From Bactrocera neohumeralis (lineage: Eukaryota; Arthropoda; Insecta; Diptera; Tephritidae), in the NCBI RefSeq assembly GCF_024586455.1, contig NC_065920.1, positions 57,047,960 through 57,111,959 of the forward strand: a DNA stretch of 64,000 nucleotides, read 5' to 3'. A program made the position numbers and the translations under genes. Shown one piece after another: positions 34,900 to 47,698 of the stretch (positions are counted from its first letter, which is position 1; every line of letters begins with the position of its first letter). The notes under the pieces are model-generated. The model worked only from the letters and a program-made list of their open reading frames with translations, ran no database searches and was not told the DNA's origin.

Positions 34900-35940
34900 A
34901 GGACTATACCTAATTCCTACTAATGCATCCTCGCCGTGCAGCCTGGAAAAGTGTGTAACTCTTGTGTAAGATGCTATAGCTAACACATGTGAGACCGAGA
35001 GGAAGCTTCAGCAGAGCCACCTTGGCAAATTCGGTTTAAGGGTTTGCTGAAGTCTAATTGCAGTGTCTGCTTACCAAAAGTGCGGCTGCCACCTGGCGTC
35101 GGCCATGAATGTATACTAAACTTTATATTACTAGCCTAGCCAATCCCAGTTATAAAAAAATGATTTAAGGGCATATACCTGAAATGTCCGGTCTCTAAAT
35201 GGGGAAGGCGGTTGATGTCCGCGTAAGAATAAAGGTTGACATCATCGCCGCTCAAGAAATGCAATGGACGGGACAAGGACGGATACGAGTAGGTCTTTGT
35301 GACTTTTACTATAGCGGACATATAACGGAGCGCAAATTTGGTGAACGGCTTGAGGTGGGAGAAAGCCACAAACCGTGTGAGAGCAAAATTTTTCGCCCAC
35401 GCTCCGATGGAAAAGAAGTATGATATAACCAAAAATGCGTTTTATGAGCGCTTATCAGCAAATAATAGCTGGAACGAAAAGGACTATTGTGTCGCAGTGA
35501 AGCGAAATCAGATAGACAGCTTTCCTCGCAATATTATGATCAACCACAACACGAGAGTAGTGGGATAAATACCGAGAGTTGAAGAGAGGAGCGAGACGCA
35601 TATGCAGACAAACAAAGAAATAGGCAGAAATGCATAAGTATGAAGAGCTTGAGATGTTGGCCGACAGGGCTATTGCTCGAAAGTTCTACGAAACGATAGG
35701 GCAACTATCGGAAGTTTTCAAGACCGGATCATACTCTTGTAGGATCCAAAAGGGTGATTTAGTGACTGATGTTGAGAGCATATTAAATTATGGAAGGAAG
35801 ACTTCTCCAGCCTGCTGAACGTCAGTGAAGGTGTAACGTTTGGAGATTGCGTACTCCATTCCACAATCGATGACGATAGAATAGATGTTCCATTGCCAGA
35901 CTATGATGAGGTTCGAATAACAATTAAGTTATAGCTTTAA
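34900..35940 (+). mobile_element. RTE-type LINE endonuclease remnant, copy B
   Basis: Homologue of 9400-10740. It keeps an earlier endonuclease piece missing from copy A (KVDIIAAQEMQWTGQGRIRV, CDFYYSGHITERKFGERLEV, 35220-35370) but lacks the GDFN region. It continues with KYEELEMLADRAIARKFYET and IGQLSEVFKTGSYSCRIQKG (35630-35760). The two copies have complementary deletions of one ancestral insertion. Confidence 0.78.
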
Positions 35941-36734
35941 TTCTTTTGTACAAATTCCTTTATTAGACTATTAACTACAGTTACAATTAAGTTATAGCTT
36001 TAATTCTTTTGTACACATTCCTTAATTAGACTATTAACTACAGGTACTAATGAGGTACTTTCTATTTTCATATATGTACATTTTTCCAAATTCTCAATTG
36101 ATTGGATAGAAATACAAAATATATTAACTTATTGGTTTGAAATAAGTTCCTTCAGACCTTAATTAAATTTAATATATATTCACTAGATGCATTTGAAATT
36201 GAATGCTAGCTGAAACTATCAAAACCTGTTTCAATATTCATAGAACTTTTTTAACTAAGATTAAAAATTAATTTCGTTTGCAGTCATATTGTATGAAGGG
36301 TAATTTCTATGCAATTGGGGTGCACATCCTTGCAAAACTTACCTCATAAATATGCATCCAATAAAAATGCGGAGACGTTTTGCTAATGGCGTTTGTAGTT
36401 TCTCTGCTAATTCATTTCCAATTTCAAAATAGTTGAAATCATTTCATCATTATTCATGTTCCTTTCATTGGTAAACAAATTACACAAATTTCAATGAAAA
36501 GACGCGCAATTTACTGCAGAATACAATGAGCTTATCCGAAACGATTGTCCTGTGAAAATTTGATATTTGCGTTTGTAATCCTGAGCTAAACATACTTACA
36601 TTGTTTTGAAATAAATAGCTTTATGATTTTGTCGAGTTTGGTTGCAATGCGTAGTTTCATAATATTTAAATTACTGAAATTTTACAATAGACACGCTCAT
36701 TGATGCAAAATATGTATATGGCTTTTTTTTCTTA
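35941..36734. other. Conserved intron segment, copy B
   Basis: Matches 10741-11500. A direct duplication of about 55 bp (TTAAGTTATAGCTTTAATTC at about 35924 and 35986) is private to this copy. No coding signal. Confidence 0.6.
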
Positions 36735-37930
36735 ATAACGGGTGACTTTTTTTCAATATCCTTTTTTCACAGATGTCATGTTAGTTTTGTTCACTATTGT
36801 TTGACATTTCTTCGTGAAAAGGCTTATCCCTGAACAACGTTAACAAATCGTACAACTTTATTACGAAATTTCACGAAGAAGAATGTGTTTCACGCGCTTA
36901 GCTCAACTTATGGTCTATATAATCGGCCTACTGAGCGTACCATTTCCAACACAATCACCCATCTTAAGACGCAGCATTTATTATTGGATAATATTCAATA
37001 GAATAGATCACGCCCAGCGCAAAGGGATGAAAATGTAGCAGACATAGCTGAGACTGTACACTAAGACCGTGAAAGGTCGATTCGCCGCCGTTCTCAGCAA
37101 CTCGAACTCGAACTAGGCGCAATTTACGTCGAGATCTTGAACTGAAAGCGTACAAAATACAGACTGTACAAGCATTGAAACTTAAAAGGTTCAAAGAGGA
37201 TACGATGTTTTCGAAACAAATTTTGCCCAGCAATTAGGCCCATTTCTGACTCCATGAGTATTTAAACCAGCAAAATTGCCGAATTTGGAACGAAGAACAA
37301 CTTAAAGGGAATTCAACAGCAGCCATTTCATTCAGAGAAATCAACGGTTTGGTGTAGTTTGTGGGCCGGTGGATTCATCGGTCCATATTTCTTCAAAAAT
37401 GGTACCGGTGTGAACGTAACCGGCAAGGATGACCTTTATCGCGCCATGATATCCGACTATTTGATGCCTGAAATTGAAGCTTGTGATCTTAGCGACATTT
37501 TGATTTCAACAAGACAACGCCACTTCCCAACATCGCACCATTCAATAGATTTACTGAGAGAACACTTCGGTGCGCAGATAATTTCACGTCTTTGGCGGGT
37601 CGATTGGGCCCATTGATTGTGTGATATCGCGCCGTTAGACCGTTTCCTCTGGATAACCTTAAGTCTAAGCGGACAATGCTGCTTTAATTCACGCCTTGAA
37701 GCAAAACATCACATGTGTCATTCGTTCCAGTTACCAGTCGAAGTGCTCGAATGAGTCATCGAAAATTGGAATCAACGGATGAACCATCTGAGACGTAGCT
37801 TCGGCCAACATTTCAAAGGATAATCTTCAAAAATTAAATTCTAAAGAATATTTTTTCAAATGATACTAAACTTAAAGTTTGTTTGTCTTTTTAAAAAAGT
37901 AAGGAATTTCGAAATGGATCACCTTTTATA
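36735..37930 (+). mobile_element. Tc1/mariner-superfamily element, copy B
   Basis: Homologue of 11500-12710, with the same frame breaks plus private ones. Remnants: WAGGFIGPYFFKNGTGVNVT, YLMPEIEACDLSDILIST and DLLREHFGAQIISRLW (37360-37610). Its DDE core is not intact. It gives the same insertion point as copy A, so it predates the duplication. Confidence 0.8.
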
Positions 37931-39345
37931 ATGACAGCAATGATTTTTTTGCATTTATATAAAATCTGTTTATAATGGTCTTCGGGTACAGGGTAGTATT
38001 TCTATAAAAAGTTATAAGCCGTATCCTTGTATCTTGTTTCTATTAATCTTTTTCTTAATCTCTCTATTAATACCCTTAGGATAATGCACCATCTGAGAAA
38101 TGTGTTACAGATCTGAAGGTTTTTAACAACAATACTTTTTTGTAAGAAGTTTTTTTTTTCTAGGATTGAAACTACTTTCAAAAGCTTTGTATAGGGAAGT
38201 TACGCAAATAATGAAAATATTTCTAAAGGAAGTTTATTAGACATGCGAAGTTAAAAAACATATCATGTTATAAAAGTAGATTCATTTTATGGCTAAGAAT
38301 TTATTTTTATTATTTCATTTTAAAGTGAAGACAAAACCATTCAAGTTATTTCGATACTAAAACGAATAAAACTTTAAAAATAATTTTAATTTTAAAAATT
38401 CTTTAAGATAAAATTTTGAATATCGAGACCATTGGAATATGAAATAGGTATAATATTTTAATTTTCAAACTAGAATGCCTGCTAAATTAAATATGTAAAA
38501 TTAACTGTGTAAGGGTTGTCACTGAGAACGCGTAAAGTAAAACTAAAATAATATTTACACAATGACACCCTTTTAACCACATTTTCGTTATTTTAATGCC
38601 AACAACGATGTAATTTGAACCAAATGTCAGCGAAATGAAAAATGCTGAACTTAACGCTAATTTCAATATGAAATTTGCTTTATATTCAAATGACAAGTTG
38701 ACACTTATAACTTTGAATTTGGATACTCAATTTTTATTGCCCGCATTTTCATTTAAAAAATATTAATCTAATGTGTTTAAATAGAATTTCAATATTACTT
38801 TCTCTATTTACTGTCAAAATCACTTTCAGCAGGCTCTCAAATTAGTGGTTAATCCAACTAAGTATTTCACAATTTTAACGTTTGTTTGAATTATGAAAAA
38901 ATTAGATCTTATTTTATGTGTTATAACTGGAAACTGTTCTCTATGTAAGGAAAAGTCAACCATTTCTGAATCACAGGAATATGTACCAATTCTTAACACA
39001 GAAAATAGAGATATAAATAAAAGGTTTAGTAAAATGAAATCCATTTTTTAATATTATACTGAAGGTTTAATTTAGTTTATTTAGTATGTTTTTATTTTGG
39101 TGAAAGTACCTAATGTAACGTTTGGTAACTTGTTGCCATTTTAAAGGTGATTTTCATAATGCCACCAACATAGAAATCATCATCCCTATTGGTAAAAAAC
39201 TGGTATTGTCAATTTTCACAAGCTTTCCTAGGAGTGAAATTTTTCCTCAGACTAATCAAGTACAGGCAGTAATCACTTTGTGCGTTAAATATAGCGTGGT
39301 TGGATTAAAATCTACTTTTCAGGCTCCCGGAGATTCTAGCGAATC
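37931..39345. other. Conserved intron segment, copy B
   Basis: Matches 12711-13913. No coding signal. Near 39350 it shows the empty site for the T1 found at 13914-15157. Confidence 0.6.
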
Positions 39346-39369
39346 CCACACAGCGCGAAAAACAAATTA

Positions 39370-39830
39370 CAAGAGCCACACCACTATGAGCAAAAAATAG
39401 TAAGACATTGCTCACAATTTAAAATTCTTAATTTATTCTTCAAAATCTAGGTCCTCCCCTCAAAGAAATCATTTTTAGCCCCAACACACTTGTACCAATT
39501 TTTTCTAATCCTCGAAAGAGTTGTTAAAGTAAATTTTCGGAAAAGCTTTCATCGCGTGTTTAGTGTCTTTAGATGACTTAAATCGGTTTCCCGGAGCGGT
39601 CATTTGAGTTTGAATAGCTAGAAGTCACATGGAGCTAAATCAGACGAATACGGTGGTGGAGTGTCCAACACCTTGATAATAAAAAAAAACTGTCAACATA
39701 ACGTTGATTTTTGGCTTGACGTAGTTTGACCAAGGATCAAATGGTCTTTCAAAATAGCCTAGTGAAAGTATGTTTCGACAAATAGGCTTCATGCGGAACT
39801 TAAATTAAAAACAACTATTTTTTGCCATTT
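39370..39830 (-). mobile_element. Mariner fragment, copy B
   Basis: Homologue of 15170-15830, shorter. Minus-strand text near 39560-39430 is of the type NWYKCVGAKNDFFEG, the usual C-terminal stretch of a mariner transposase. Confidence 0.6.
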
Positions 39831-40222
39831 TGAATAATGATTTTCTTTTACTATATGTTATATATCCTAATTGGACACTGAAAGCATGCAATAACTGTGG
39901 ATTGGGAAGTTGAAATTGGCTGATTTATGATGATAAGTAAAGCACCATAACTAAAGTTGATTTTAAGAAACCAAATTTTTGAAACGTAAAATACAAACTA
40001 TTATTGAATAGAAAGCTTTATTGTTTCAAAGGGCAAAGAGAGGTCCAAGCTGTTGCCATATTGAAGTTAAATATTAAGCACCAGTTTGTTTTAACTGATG
40101 TTGTCGTCTATCAATATTTAAAATATTTCTCAACCAACAAATGTTCATTGAAATGGTGAATTTTAGAGAAAGCTCGTCTTGGTATAGCTGTACTAAAATA
40201 CATATTTATTTACTTTACTCAC
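39831..40222. other. Intron spacer
   Basis: AT-rich, matches part of 15831-16235. Nothing coding. Confidence 0.5.
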
Positions 40223-40381
40223 CTTCGGTATTGTTGGGCAGCGGTATGGGCTCGCCACCTTCACGTCGCCATGTTATGGTCGGTGTTGGTGAGCCAACTG
40301 CTGCACATTTCAGTGTTACGTTAGCGCCCTCTCGTATCACCATATCCGTGCTGGTGGGATAATCAAGGATATCGGGTGGAA
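40223..40381 (-). CDS. DIP-type gene, exon Ig2a (first half of Ig domain 2), copy B
   Basis: A 159-bp exon with an ACGCAG acceptor and a GTGAGT donor, phase 1 in and phase 1 out. It encodes VPPDILDYPTSTDMVIREG, ANVTLKCAAVGSPTPTITW and RREGGEPIPLPNNTE. The first core cysteine (TLKC), the tryptophan (ITWRR) and a sequon (NVT) are present. The paralogous exon in copy A keeps only the last 41 bp, so this is the only complete Ig2a exon in the window and any functional transcript must use it. Confidence 0.92.
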
Positions 40382-41549
40382 CTGCGTTCGCGAAAAGCGA
40401 ATACCGTAACAACACCGAAACAAATAAAACAGTAATGGACCAAGCAGTCAGAATTGTAATGTTTATGTTGCATTGTATAGCGTTGCATGCCGGTTATATA
40501 ATTTTCACAATCATTGTTATGTTGTCCAGCGAAGCCACCATGGTCGACGACATCATGATGTAACAGACGATTTAGACAAGGCACGTGATTTGTATGTAGC
40601 ACCATCAGTAGCAGTATCAGCAGCGTTGAAATGTTAAAATTTGGCAGCGGGCAGATTGGCGTGTCATGTTGGCATGTTGTTGTTGGCCAGCGACAGTGAA
40701 AGTTGAAATGATTTTCATTTTGCGTTTGTTATTATTATATTATATAGTTTAGATTGCAAGTAAATTTTAATGACATTCGGATTTTCCACGCAGACAAGAA
40801 CCATCATTTCATATAGTTGTTGAGTGTTGTTTTTTGCAAACGGCAAAAACAAGAATTTTGCAATTGGAAAAAAGGAAGAGAAGGCAAATAGTAAATATAC
40901 ATATAGTTAATATTTATGTATAAATTCTGTTCCGCTGTTTAATTTGTAAAGACTATGGTGTGACGTAATGTTATGTACTTGAACTTATAGTTACTAGAAC
41001 TTATAAAACTATATAAAGAAAATCAATATATGTAAAAAACTTCATAATTGAAGACATATTTTTAGGCACCTTGTACATTACAGATTTCATTAACTAAGAC
41101 ATTCAGAGATATCTCAATACAAATCCAAATTAAATTCTTATAATATATTTGTATATTTCAAAGCTGTGTTAGTGTCGTGGTCAGGCAAAGCAATCTTCTC
41201 GATACTCTCCATCAACAGTAAAATTAAAATACCAAAACGAAATTTATTTTTAAGAAGCCCATATTTTGCGAAAAAATGTTGTTTTCAGTATCGTTGATTC
41301 ATGCTATTATAACATTTTTAATTTAATTTTTAATTTATAATGACATTTTTATTAATATTTTAAAAATTTGGTTTTGAAACCCTTAAAGTCAGGCAAACTG
41401 TTATTACAATGTTGATTTCAATTCATCATGATTTAGCACGATATAACAAACATCGCCCTTCCACTTACTTAATTTGGTAATTTTTATATTAAACTTCAGT
41501 TAAGATTTTTCTCCTAAACATTTATTGACCAAATAAAAATATATAAAAG
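40382..41549. other. Intron upstream of exon Ig2a
   Basis: 40382-40890 has no counterpart in copy A because of the deletion there. 40895-41549 matches 16641-17070. No second gene seen. Confidence 0.55.
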
Positions 41550-42452
41550 AAAGTTGTGTTAGTTACACCATTTATTACTCAAGAACGGCTGAACCGATTT
41601 GGCTGAAAATTGGTGGAGAGGTAGCTTAGAACCAGGGTAAGGACATATGATACTTCTTATCTCTTTATGTCAAAATTTAATACAACTCATAAACACAAAA
41701 ATTATATTTCAAATAATAAGCATTTTTCCAAAATTCTTGTTTGTAGAAATCATTTGAATATACATATGCGTACAATTTTAAACAGATTCTTTCTAAAAAG
41801 TAATACAATTGCTAAGTATTTGGAATAGTAGAAAACAACTGGAACCAAATACGCAGTGCAATTTATTATAACTGGCTCAGTAATCAGTCGTTGATGTATC
41901 CCAAAAGACTGATATCATAACTTTTCCATCCGACTTTTTCGTCTTTCCACGCCTGACAACCGGTTCATCATGTGCAGTCCACTAGAATAACAGTCGATTG
42001 GACTCCAGTGAGAAATGATGGAGCTATGTTTCTATTGTCACACACCGACGCAAGAATTCTGTTTAAATACGATTAAAGAGCACACAAACACTTCTCTGAA
42101 TCAGTTATTCGTTGTTTTTGTTGGACTATTAACTTGCGAGGCACCCACTTTGCACAGAGCTTTCTCCTCTTTAGAGCATCATTGTCCTCGGTGCTCATTT
42201 CGCCTGTTTCCAGCTTAGCAAATATCTTTTCAGCGGTGGATTTCCCTGAGCCTAAATTCAACAGTAAGCAATGCTTTATTAAAACACGAAATGGTTTATG
42301 ATCAATTTTTTTGTAAACTAACACAAGTTGCTTCACAAAAATACTATATCTTAATAACTAATAGTTATAATCCAACTAATAGAAATCATATAGATGGTAG
42401 TAGTAGTATTATCTATATATCAGCCACAGTGAAGCGTGGACGGGTCCTCTAG
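41550..42452 (+). mobile_element. Helitron-like non-autonomous element, private to copy B
   Basis: Begins near AGTTGTGTTAGTTACACC and ACGGCTGAACCGATTTGGCT, phrases I associate with the 5' part of insect Helitrons. Ends GCCACAGTGAAGCGTGGAC, GGGTCCTCTAG, followed by T: a short CCAC/GTGG hairpin and then CTAG before a T, the Helitron 3' signature. Copy A has the uninterrupted sequence near 17070. It carries a mariner piece at about 41870-42330. Confidence 0.65.
41870..42336 (-). mobile_element. Mariner fragment nested in the Helitron-like element
   Basis: The minus strand reads FRVLIKHCLLLNLGSGKSTA, EKIFAKLETGEMSTEDNDAL, CAKWVPRKLIVQQKQRITDS and EKCLCAL. In broken frames it continues with ETWLHHFSLESNRLL, AHDEPVVRRGKTKKSDGKVM and ISVFWD. 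This matches the irritans-like mariner plan (KWVPREL-x-x-x-QK, DETW-x-HH, VMISVFWD). Internally deleted and frameshifted. Confidence 0.78.
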
Positions 42453-42769
42453 TAATATATGTATATGGATTGAAAGAAAGTTTTAGTTAATAAAAATGTT
42501 TCGCCAATCATGTTTATTACACATAGTATGTTAAAACTTATTTTTTACTAGCATACCCAGACCGCTTCGCCGGGCTTTATTTAAACATACATGAACTAAT
42601 AACTAACAAACTCATAGCTTTTTTTTTCAATTTCTAATGAGCTGTCATTTACTTTTATTCTTTTGTTTTAACCTAAATCCAAATATATTTACGTAGTGTA
42701 CATACTAGCGAGTACAAAATATAGGACCTTTTAATTTAAATTTCGAGCGAAAATTCATTCGTCAAAATA

Positions 42770-43560
42770 TTTTTTTTCTAGATTGGTACGACTGTCAGTG
42801 ACATTAGTGCCAAATGTCAAATCAAAATAACACACATAAAGTACATTCGGCGATTTTTCTGATGAGTAAAATTATTCAACGAATAAGTTTCATTAAATTT
42901 TGTATGCGGAATCATATTTCTGTTGCCGATACATTCAGAATGTTGGAAAAAGCCTTCGGTGATAATTATTTGTCGCGACCAAGTGTTTTTGTTTAGTACA
43001 AATTATTCAGAGAGGGTCGACGCGTTGATGACGAACTATGTCCCGGACGGTTATTAACATCAACTGATGATCGACACATCAATAAAATAAAAAAATTTGT
43101 TCTTGAAAATCGACGATTAATAGTCAGATATCTTACTCCCATCATTTGAATATGGAAAATCAGTGAAAGATTATTTGAGCTTAAGAAAAGTGAAAGCACG
43201 ACTAGTCCCAAAATCACTATTTTTTTTGAAAAACTACGTGGCGTTAACGTCTACGAGACAATGCTTTCTGACTACGATGTCATGGTGCATATTGCTACTG
43301 GCGATGAGTCTTGGCACCATGCTTACGACCCGGAAACAGATGATCAATCAGCAAAATATCATGGCAATGTGAGCCGAATATGAAAAAATAACGAAAAAAG
43401 CCAACACGCAGTTATTTACATGGATAGAGGTGTTTCAACGGAGTTTTTAATTTATTTGTGATACGCTGACACCACAGAGCTTATTAATTTCGTAATATAA
43501 TAAAATTTACGCATAAATTTATATATAAATTAATTTAAACTAATTTTAAAATTAAAAAAA
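42770..43560 (+). mobile_element. Mariner, copy B
   Basis: Homologue of 17780-18445, with front repeat GGTTGGTACGACTGTCAGTG. Frame at 42814: FIKFCMRNHISVADTFRMLE, KAFGDNYLSRPSVFV, then a stop where copy A has W. It keeps the catalytic block absent in copy A: MLSDYDVMVHIATGDESWH and HAYDPETDDQSAKYHGN (43255-43375). So the ancestral element was longer and copy A suffered the internal deletion. Confidence 0.8.
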
Positions 43561-43779
43561 AACGCTTAATAAATAACTATATGACATTTAATCCCCTGAG
43601 ACCTACATACCTACGATCGTTTAACTGCTTCATTCTAATCGTTGAAATATTGTTGTTTAGAAATCTAAATGGGTATGCGCATCATTAATTCAATTAAGAA
43701 CACTAAAAAAAACAATCAGTCCCCGCCAAACTTTACAGGAACATTCACGGGGCCATTCTGTCATTTGTCATTGCAAAGT

Positions 43780-44290
43780 AAAGACAAGAAAAAACGCTAA
43801 CTTCTTTCTTGCGGCGAAGCTAGAATGACTTTCACCAATACAAAAGATTCCTTACCAGAACTTGATTTCGATCATCCAGTTGGTATGGTAGCTTTACGCT
43901 ATAGTGACCCGATTTGAAAAACTTTTTCAAAGTTTGCATTGTTGCTTTAGATATAAATTCGTTGCTGAAGATATCTCGCAAAATGAAAAGGTTTTCCATA
44001 CAAAGACTTTATTCCGATGATTCAGCTATATAGTACAGTTTTCTTGCATTGGTGATGCCGACGTCTTCGTAAAAAAAAGAAGTGTGGAAAATTTCATATC
44101 GATATCTCACAAACTGAGGAATTAATTTGCGTAAAAGCTGACTGACAGACAGGCAGACGAATAGACGTATTGGCGGACATAGTTAAATCGACGAAGCTCG
44201 TCATCCTGGTCATTTACGTATATACTTTATAGGATCTCCGACGTTCCCATGTGTGTTAAAAACTTCGTGCCAAATACCCTGTTTAGGGTA
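43780..44290 (-). repeat. Worn T2 copy (copy B part)
   Basis: Homologue of 20160-20475, with more of the body preserved (ATTCCGATGATTCAGCTATA, GGATCTCCGACGTTCCCATG, CAAATACCCTGTTTAGGG). Confidence 0.6.
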
Positions 44291-45079
44291 CACTAAACTC
44301 AAATATTTCGCTTATGAAAATTTGGTATGCCATATGTACATACTATTGCTATTTCTGATGAATACAGGGACATTTTCAACAAGTAAGAAAGGGCTAAATT
44401 CGGATGTCACCGAACATTTTATACCCTCGCACGATAAAGTGATAATCGAGATTTCATTATCAGTCATTTACATATTTTTCAAATACCGTATTTGTGTACA
44501 GTTTTATTCCGCTATCATCATTGGTTCCTAATGTATATATTATACAGAGAAGGCATCAGATGGAATTCAAAATAGCGTTATATTGGAAGAAGGCGTGGTT
44601 GTGAACCGAATTCACCCATATTTTGTACATATCATCAGGGTGTTAAGAAAATATTATATACCAAATTTCATTGAAATCGGTTGAGTAGTTCCCGAGATAT
44701 GGTTTTTGGTCCATAAGTGGGCGACGCCACGCCCATTTTAAATTTTTAAAAACAGCCTGGGTGCAGCTTCCTTCTGCCATTTCTTCCGTAAAATTTTCTG
44801 ACGATTTTTGTTAGTCGGTTAACGCACTTTTAGTGATTTGCAACATAACTTTTGTATGGGAGGTGGGCGAGGTTATTATCCGATTTCTTCCATTTTTGAA
44901 CTGTATATGGAAATGCCTGAAGGAAACGACTTTATAGAATTTGGTTGACAAAGCTATAGTAGTTTCCGAGATATGTACAAAAAACTTGGTAGGGGGCGGG
45001 GCCATGCCCACTTTTCCAAAAAAATACGTCCAAATATGCCCCTCCCTAATGCGATCCTTTGTGCCAAATTTCACTTTAA

Positions 45080-47698
45080 CCTTAGAACCGTGACATAGCT
45101 GTACAACTTAATCTCGTGACTTGGGCACTCAGTGCCCAGTAATGTATTTTGTATGGAAATTTAGACTTTTAAGACGTTTTTTTTTATAGAAATGCCAATA
45201 TTTCGCATGTTTATGTAAATAATTTAATGAAACTTGGGATTATTGCTAGAAACAAATGTATTTTTTTTGAAAAATATGAAAATCAAATAAAGTTTTAATT
45301 TCGAACTGCTCAAATGGGTGAAATATGTACTTCTCTGTCTTTCTCATATATTTTGATAGGGTGTAGACGTTTTTGGAGTGTTGTCCACATATTCATCGTT
45401 GTCTGAGTCCGTTTCAGCTTCGGCATTGTATTTTGCAAAATAGCACTTTTCACACGTCCTTATATAGTGTTTGGTGCATGTCGGAATAAGGCAATGGTCA
45501 CAAACTGCTGTTGTTTTATTATCGATCTTATTAGTTTTGCAGGTTTCACACCGCCGTTTCAAAGTGTTGACCTTTCTCAAGAAAGAAAATAGTGAATAAA
45601 TTTGAAACTGAACTAATTTTGAAATAAAATAAACTTACCTTTATTGATGAACGCGAGTTCACCACTGCAGGAAACCGTTTGAAATTGATCAAGTCCAATG
45701 CAATTTTAGTTGTAGAATTAATTTTTGTTTTGCATCGGTTTTGTAATTGCTTCTGCGCTAGCTCCATAGATAGTTCTTTCAAAAATATTTTACGCTTTTC
45801 AGACTTATTGGTGTTCCACATAGGGTGACTAACATCAAACAGCTTGAACGCTGCAAGCCCAGCAATATCCAGCATATTATAAAATAATCCCATGGGCCAG
45901 TGGTTTGTTTTTCTTTTGCCAGAAAATCCACGTAGCATTTTGTCAAAAGTATCAACACCACCTTTATGCTCATTATAATCATGTATGACTTGTGGTTTTT
46001 TTGTTATAGGATTTACATCTTCGCTGGCATGAGCAGTTGTAAGCACTAGCACATTTTTCTTCGAATGTGTTGTAAAGCTTACTAATTGCATTGGTTTTGA
46101 AAAACAAAACACAGATTCAAATACACCTCTTTTTTTGCCTCTTCAGAGGATGTAAATAGTTTTGGCAATTGTGGCTTATTGCCTCGTATTGTGCCCACCA
46201 ACGTAGTATTCCGCAGAAGCAAATCTTCCGCCAGTTCATAACTTGTGAAAAAGTTGTCCATCGTAATATTCGCTTCCCTGTCCAAATATTGGTTGCTGAG
46301 TCGCATAACAAGATTGCGCGCAATACCAAGTGACCGCTGTTCATTAGGCTGTGCACCCAAATATACTTCGCCTGCAAGTGGATAGTTGGTTTTTGCGTCA
46401 ATAAGCCAAAATATTTTTACGCCATATTTTTAAGGCTTAGAGGGAATGTATTGGCGGAAACTGCATCGGTTTCTTGTTGAAAGTAACTGCTCATCAACTG
46501 TCAATTCTTTACCTGGGACAAATGGTATCGTCAAAATCGCCAAGAATAATCCAGGCATGATGAATAGGCGCCAATTTGTCATATCGTAGTCTCTCAGCGC
46601 GAGTCCGGGAATCGTCAAAGCGTATAAAACGGTATAATTGCTCAAACCGATGCAGTGACATCACTGCTCTATAAAAGGGCATGTTCGTTTTGTGAAAAAG
46701 ATCCTTAGCATGAACTAAGTTTGCCTTCTCAGCTCCGGAGTATAAAATTATTGCAATAAAAGCATATAATTCATCCGCATTTGTGTCTTGCCAATATCTT
46801 ATTTTTTTTTTGAACTGTTTGATGCATATTTGCCTGTATTACTCTTTTAGCTTTCCTATTCGTTTGAAGAGAAATACTTTCAACAAGAGACACTGGAAAA
46901 ACGCGTATGAAGGCATCGATTTTAGATCCAAAACTTTCCGTGCATAGTAAAGTTGATTGTCTATGTATTTCCAATGCCAGTTTCGTTCGCTGTTTTTCAG
47001 TTTGGCCTGGCATTGACCACCATAAAGTTGTATTGTTTCTTCCCTGACCACAATATTTTTCTCCACGATTACCCTCAATAGCCGAATTTGACAAATTAAG
47101 TTTGCTTTCGTCATTGTCTCTATCTGCAGCAGCCTCCTCATGGATATATTCTTCGAACCGTGGATCACTAATGGGCTGAGCATTATCATCTCCGTAGTCC
47201 GATTGGTCACTGGGTATCGATTCGTGGTCACCACCAAATTTAGGTTCTTTTCCACCATCATCATCATCGCTATCATTAGCATTCAAATAATTTGAAATAT
47301 TCTCCTCTTCTTCTTTCGTCAATTCCCGCCGTAAATTGGCTAAATAAATCGCCAATTCTTCACTCATTTCAAAAAAATATATTCGTCACAACCAAAAATG
47401 AACTGCTCACTTGAAAATATTACGCGAAACTAATTAGAAATACACAATAATCACCAAAACCGTTAGAAAATTACGCTTCTTCATACAAACTATATGAAGA
47501 AATATTATGGGCACTGAGTGACCCAAGTCACGTATAGCGTACACACCATATAAAATGCCGTTACTTTCCTATTATAAGAGTTATATGTCCAAAATTCTGT
47601 CAACTTACAACTAAAATAACAGTTTATCACTACGCGGAAAATAGATCAAATTGAACTGCCCAAATCCCAGAAATTCAATTTCAAACAAGGTTCTAAGG
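45080..47698 (-). mobile_element. piggyBac-type element 1
   Basis: A 2,619-bp element between two TTAA (45076-45079 and 47699-47702). Terminal inverted repeats CCTTAGAACC / GGTTCTAAGG. Subterminal inverted repeats GTGACTTGGGCACTCAGTG (left) and its near-complement around 47511-47535 (right). It carries a broken transposase on the minus strand. TTAA duplication with no other footprint is the hallmark of piggyBac insertion, and the intact T1 copies prove the pre-insertion sequence. Confidence 0.95.
45344..47367 (-). pseudogene. piggyBac transposase 1, broken
   Basis: Minus strand from ATG at 47367: MSEELAIYLANLRRELTKE, an acidic N-terminus, then a DDE-type core. The three expected catalytic aspartates are all present: ELTVDEQLLSTRNRCSFRQY, ITMDNFFTSYELAEDLL and HKGGVDTFDKMLRGFSGK. 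A Cys-rich tail follows (CETCKTNKI, CDHCLIPTC, CEKCYF), joined through a probable 67-bp intron (45572-45638, GTAAGT...AAAG). Lesions: several frame changes before 46700, one near 46550, an in-frame TAA near 46432 (after YIPSKP) and one in the A-run near 46128. The transposase would excise and integrate the element at TTAA, but this copy cannot. Confidence 0.9.
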
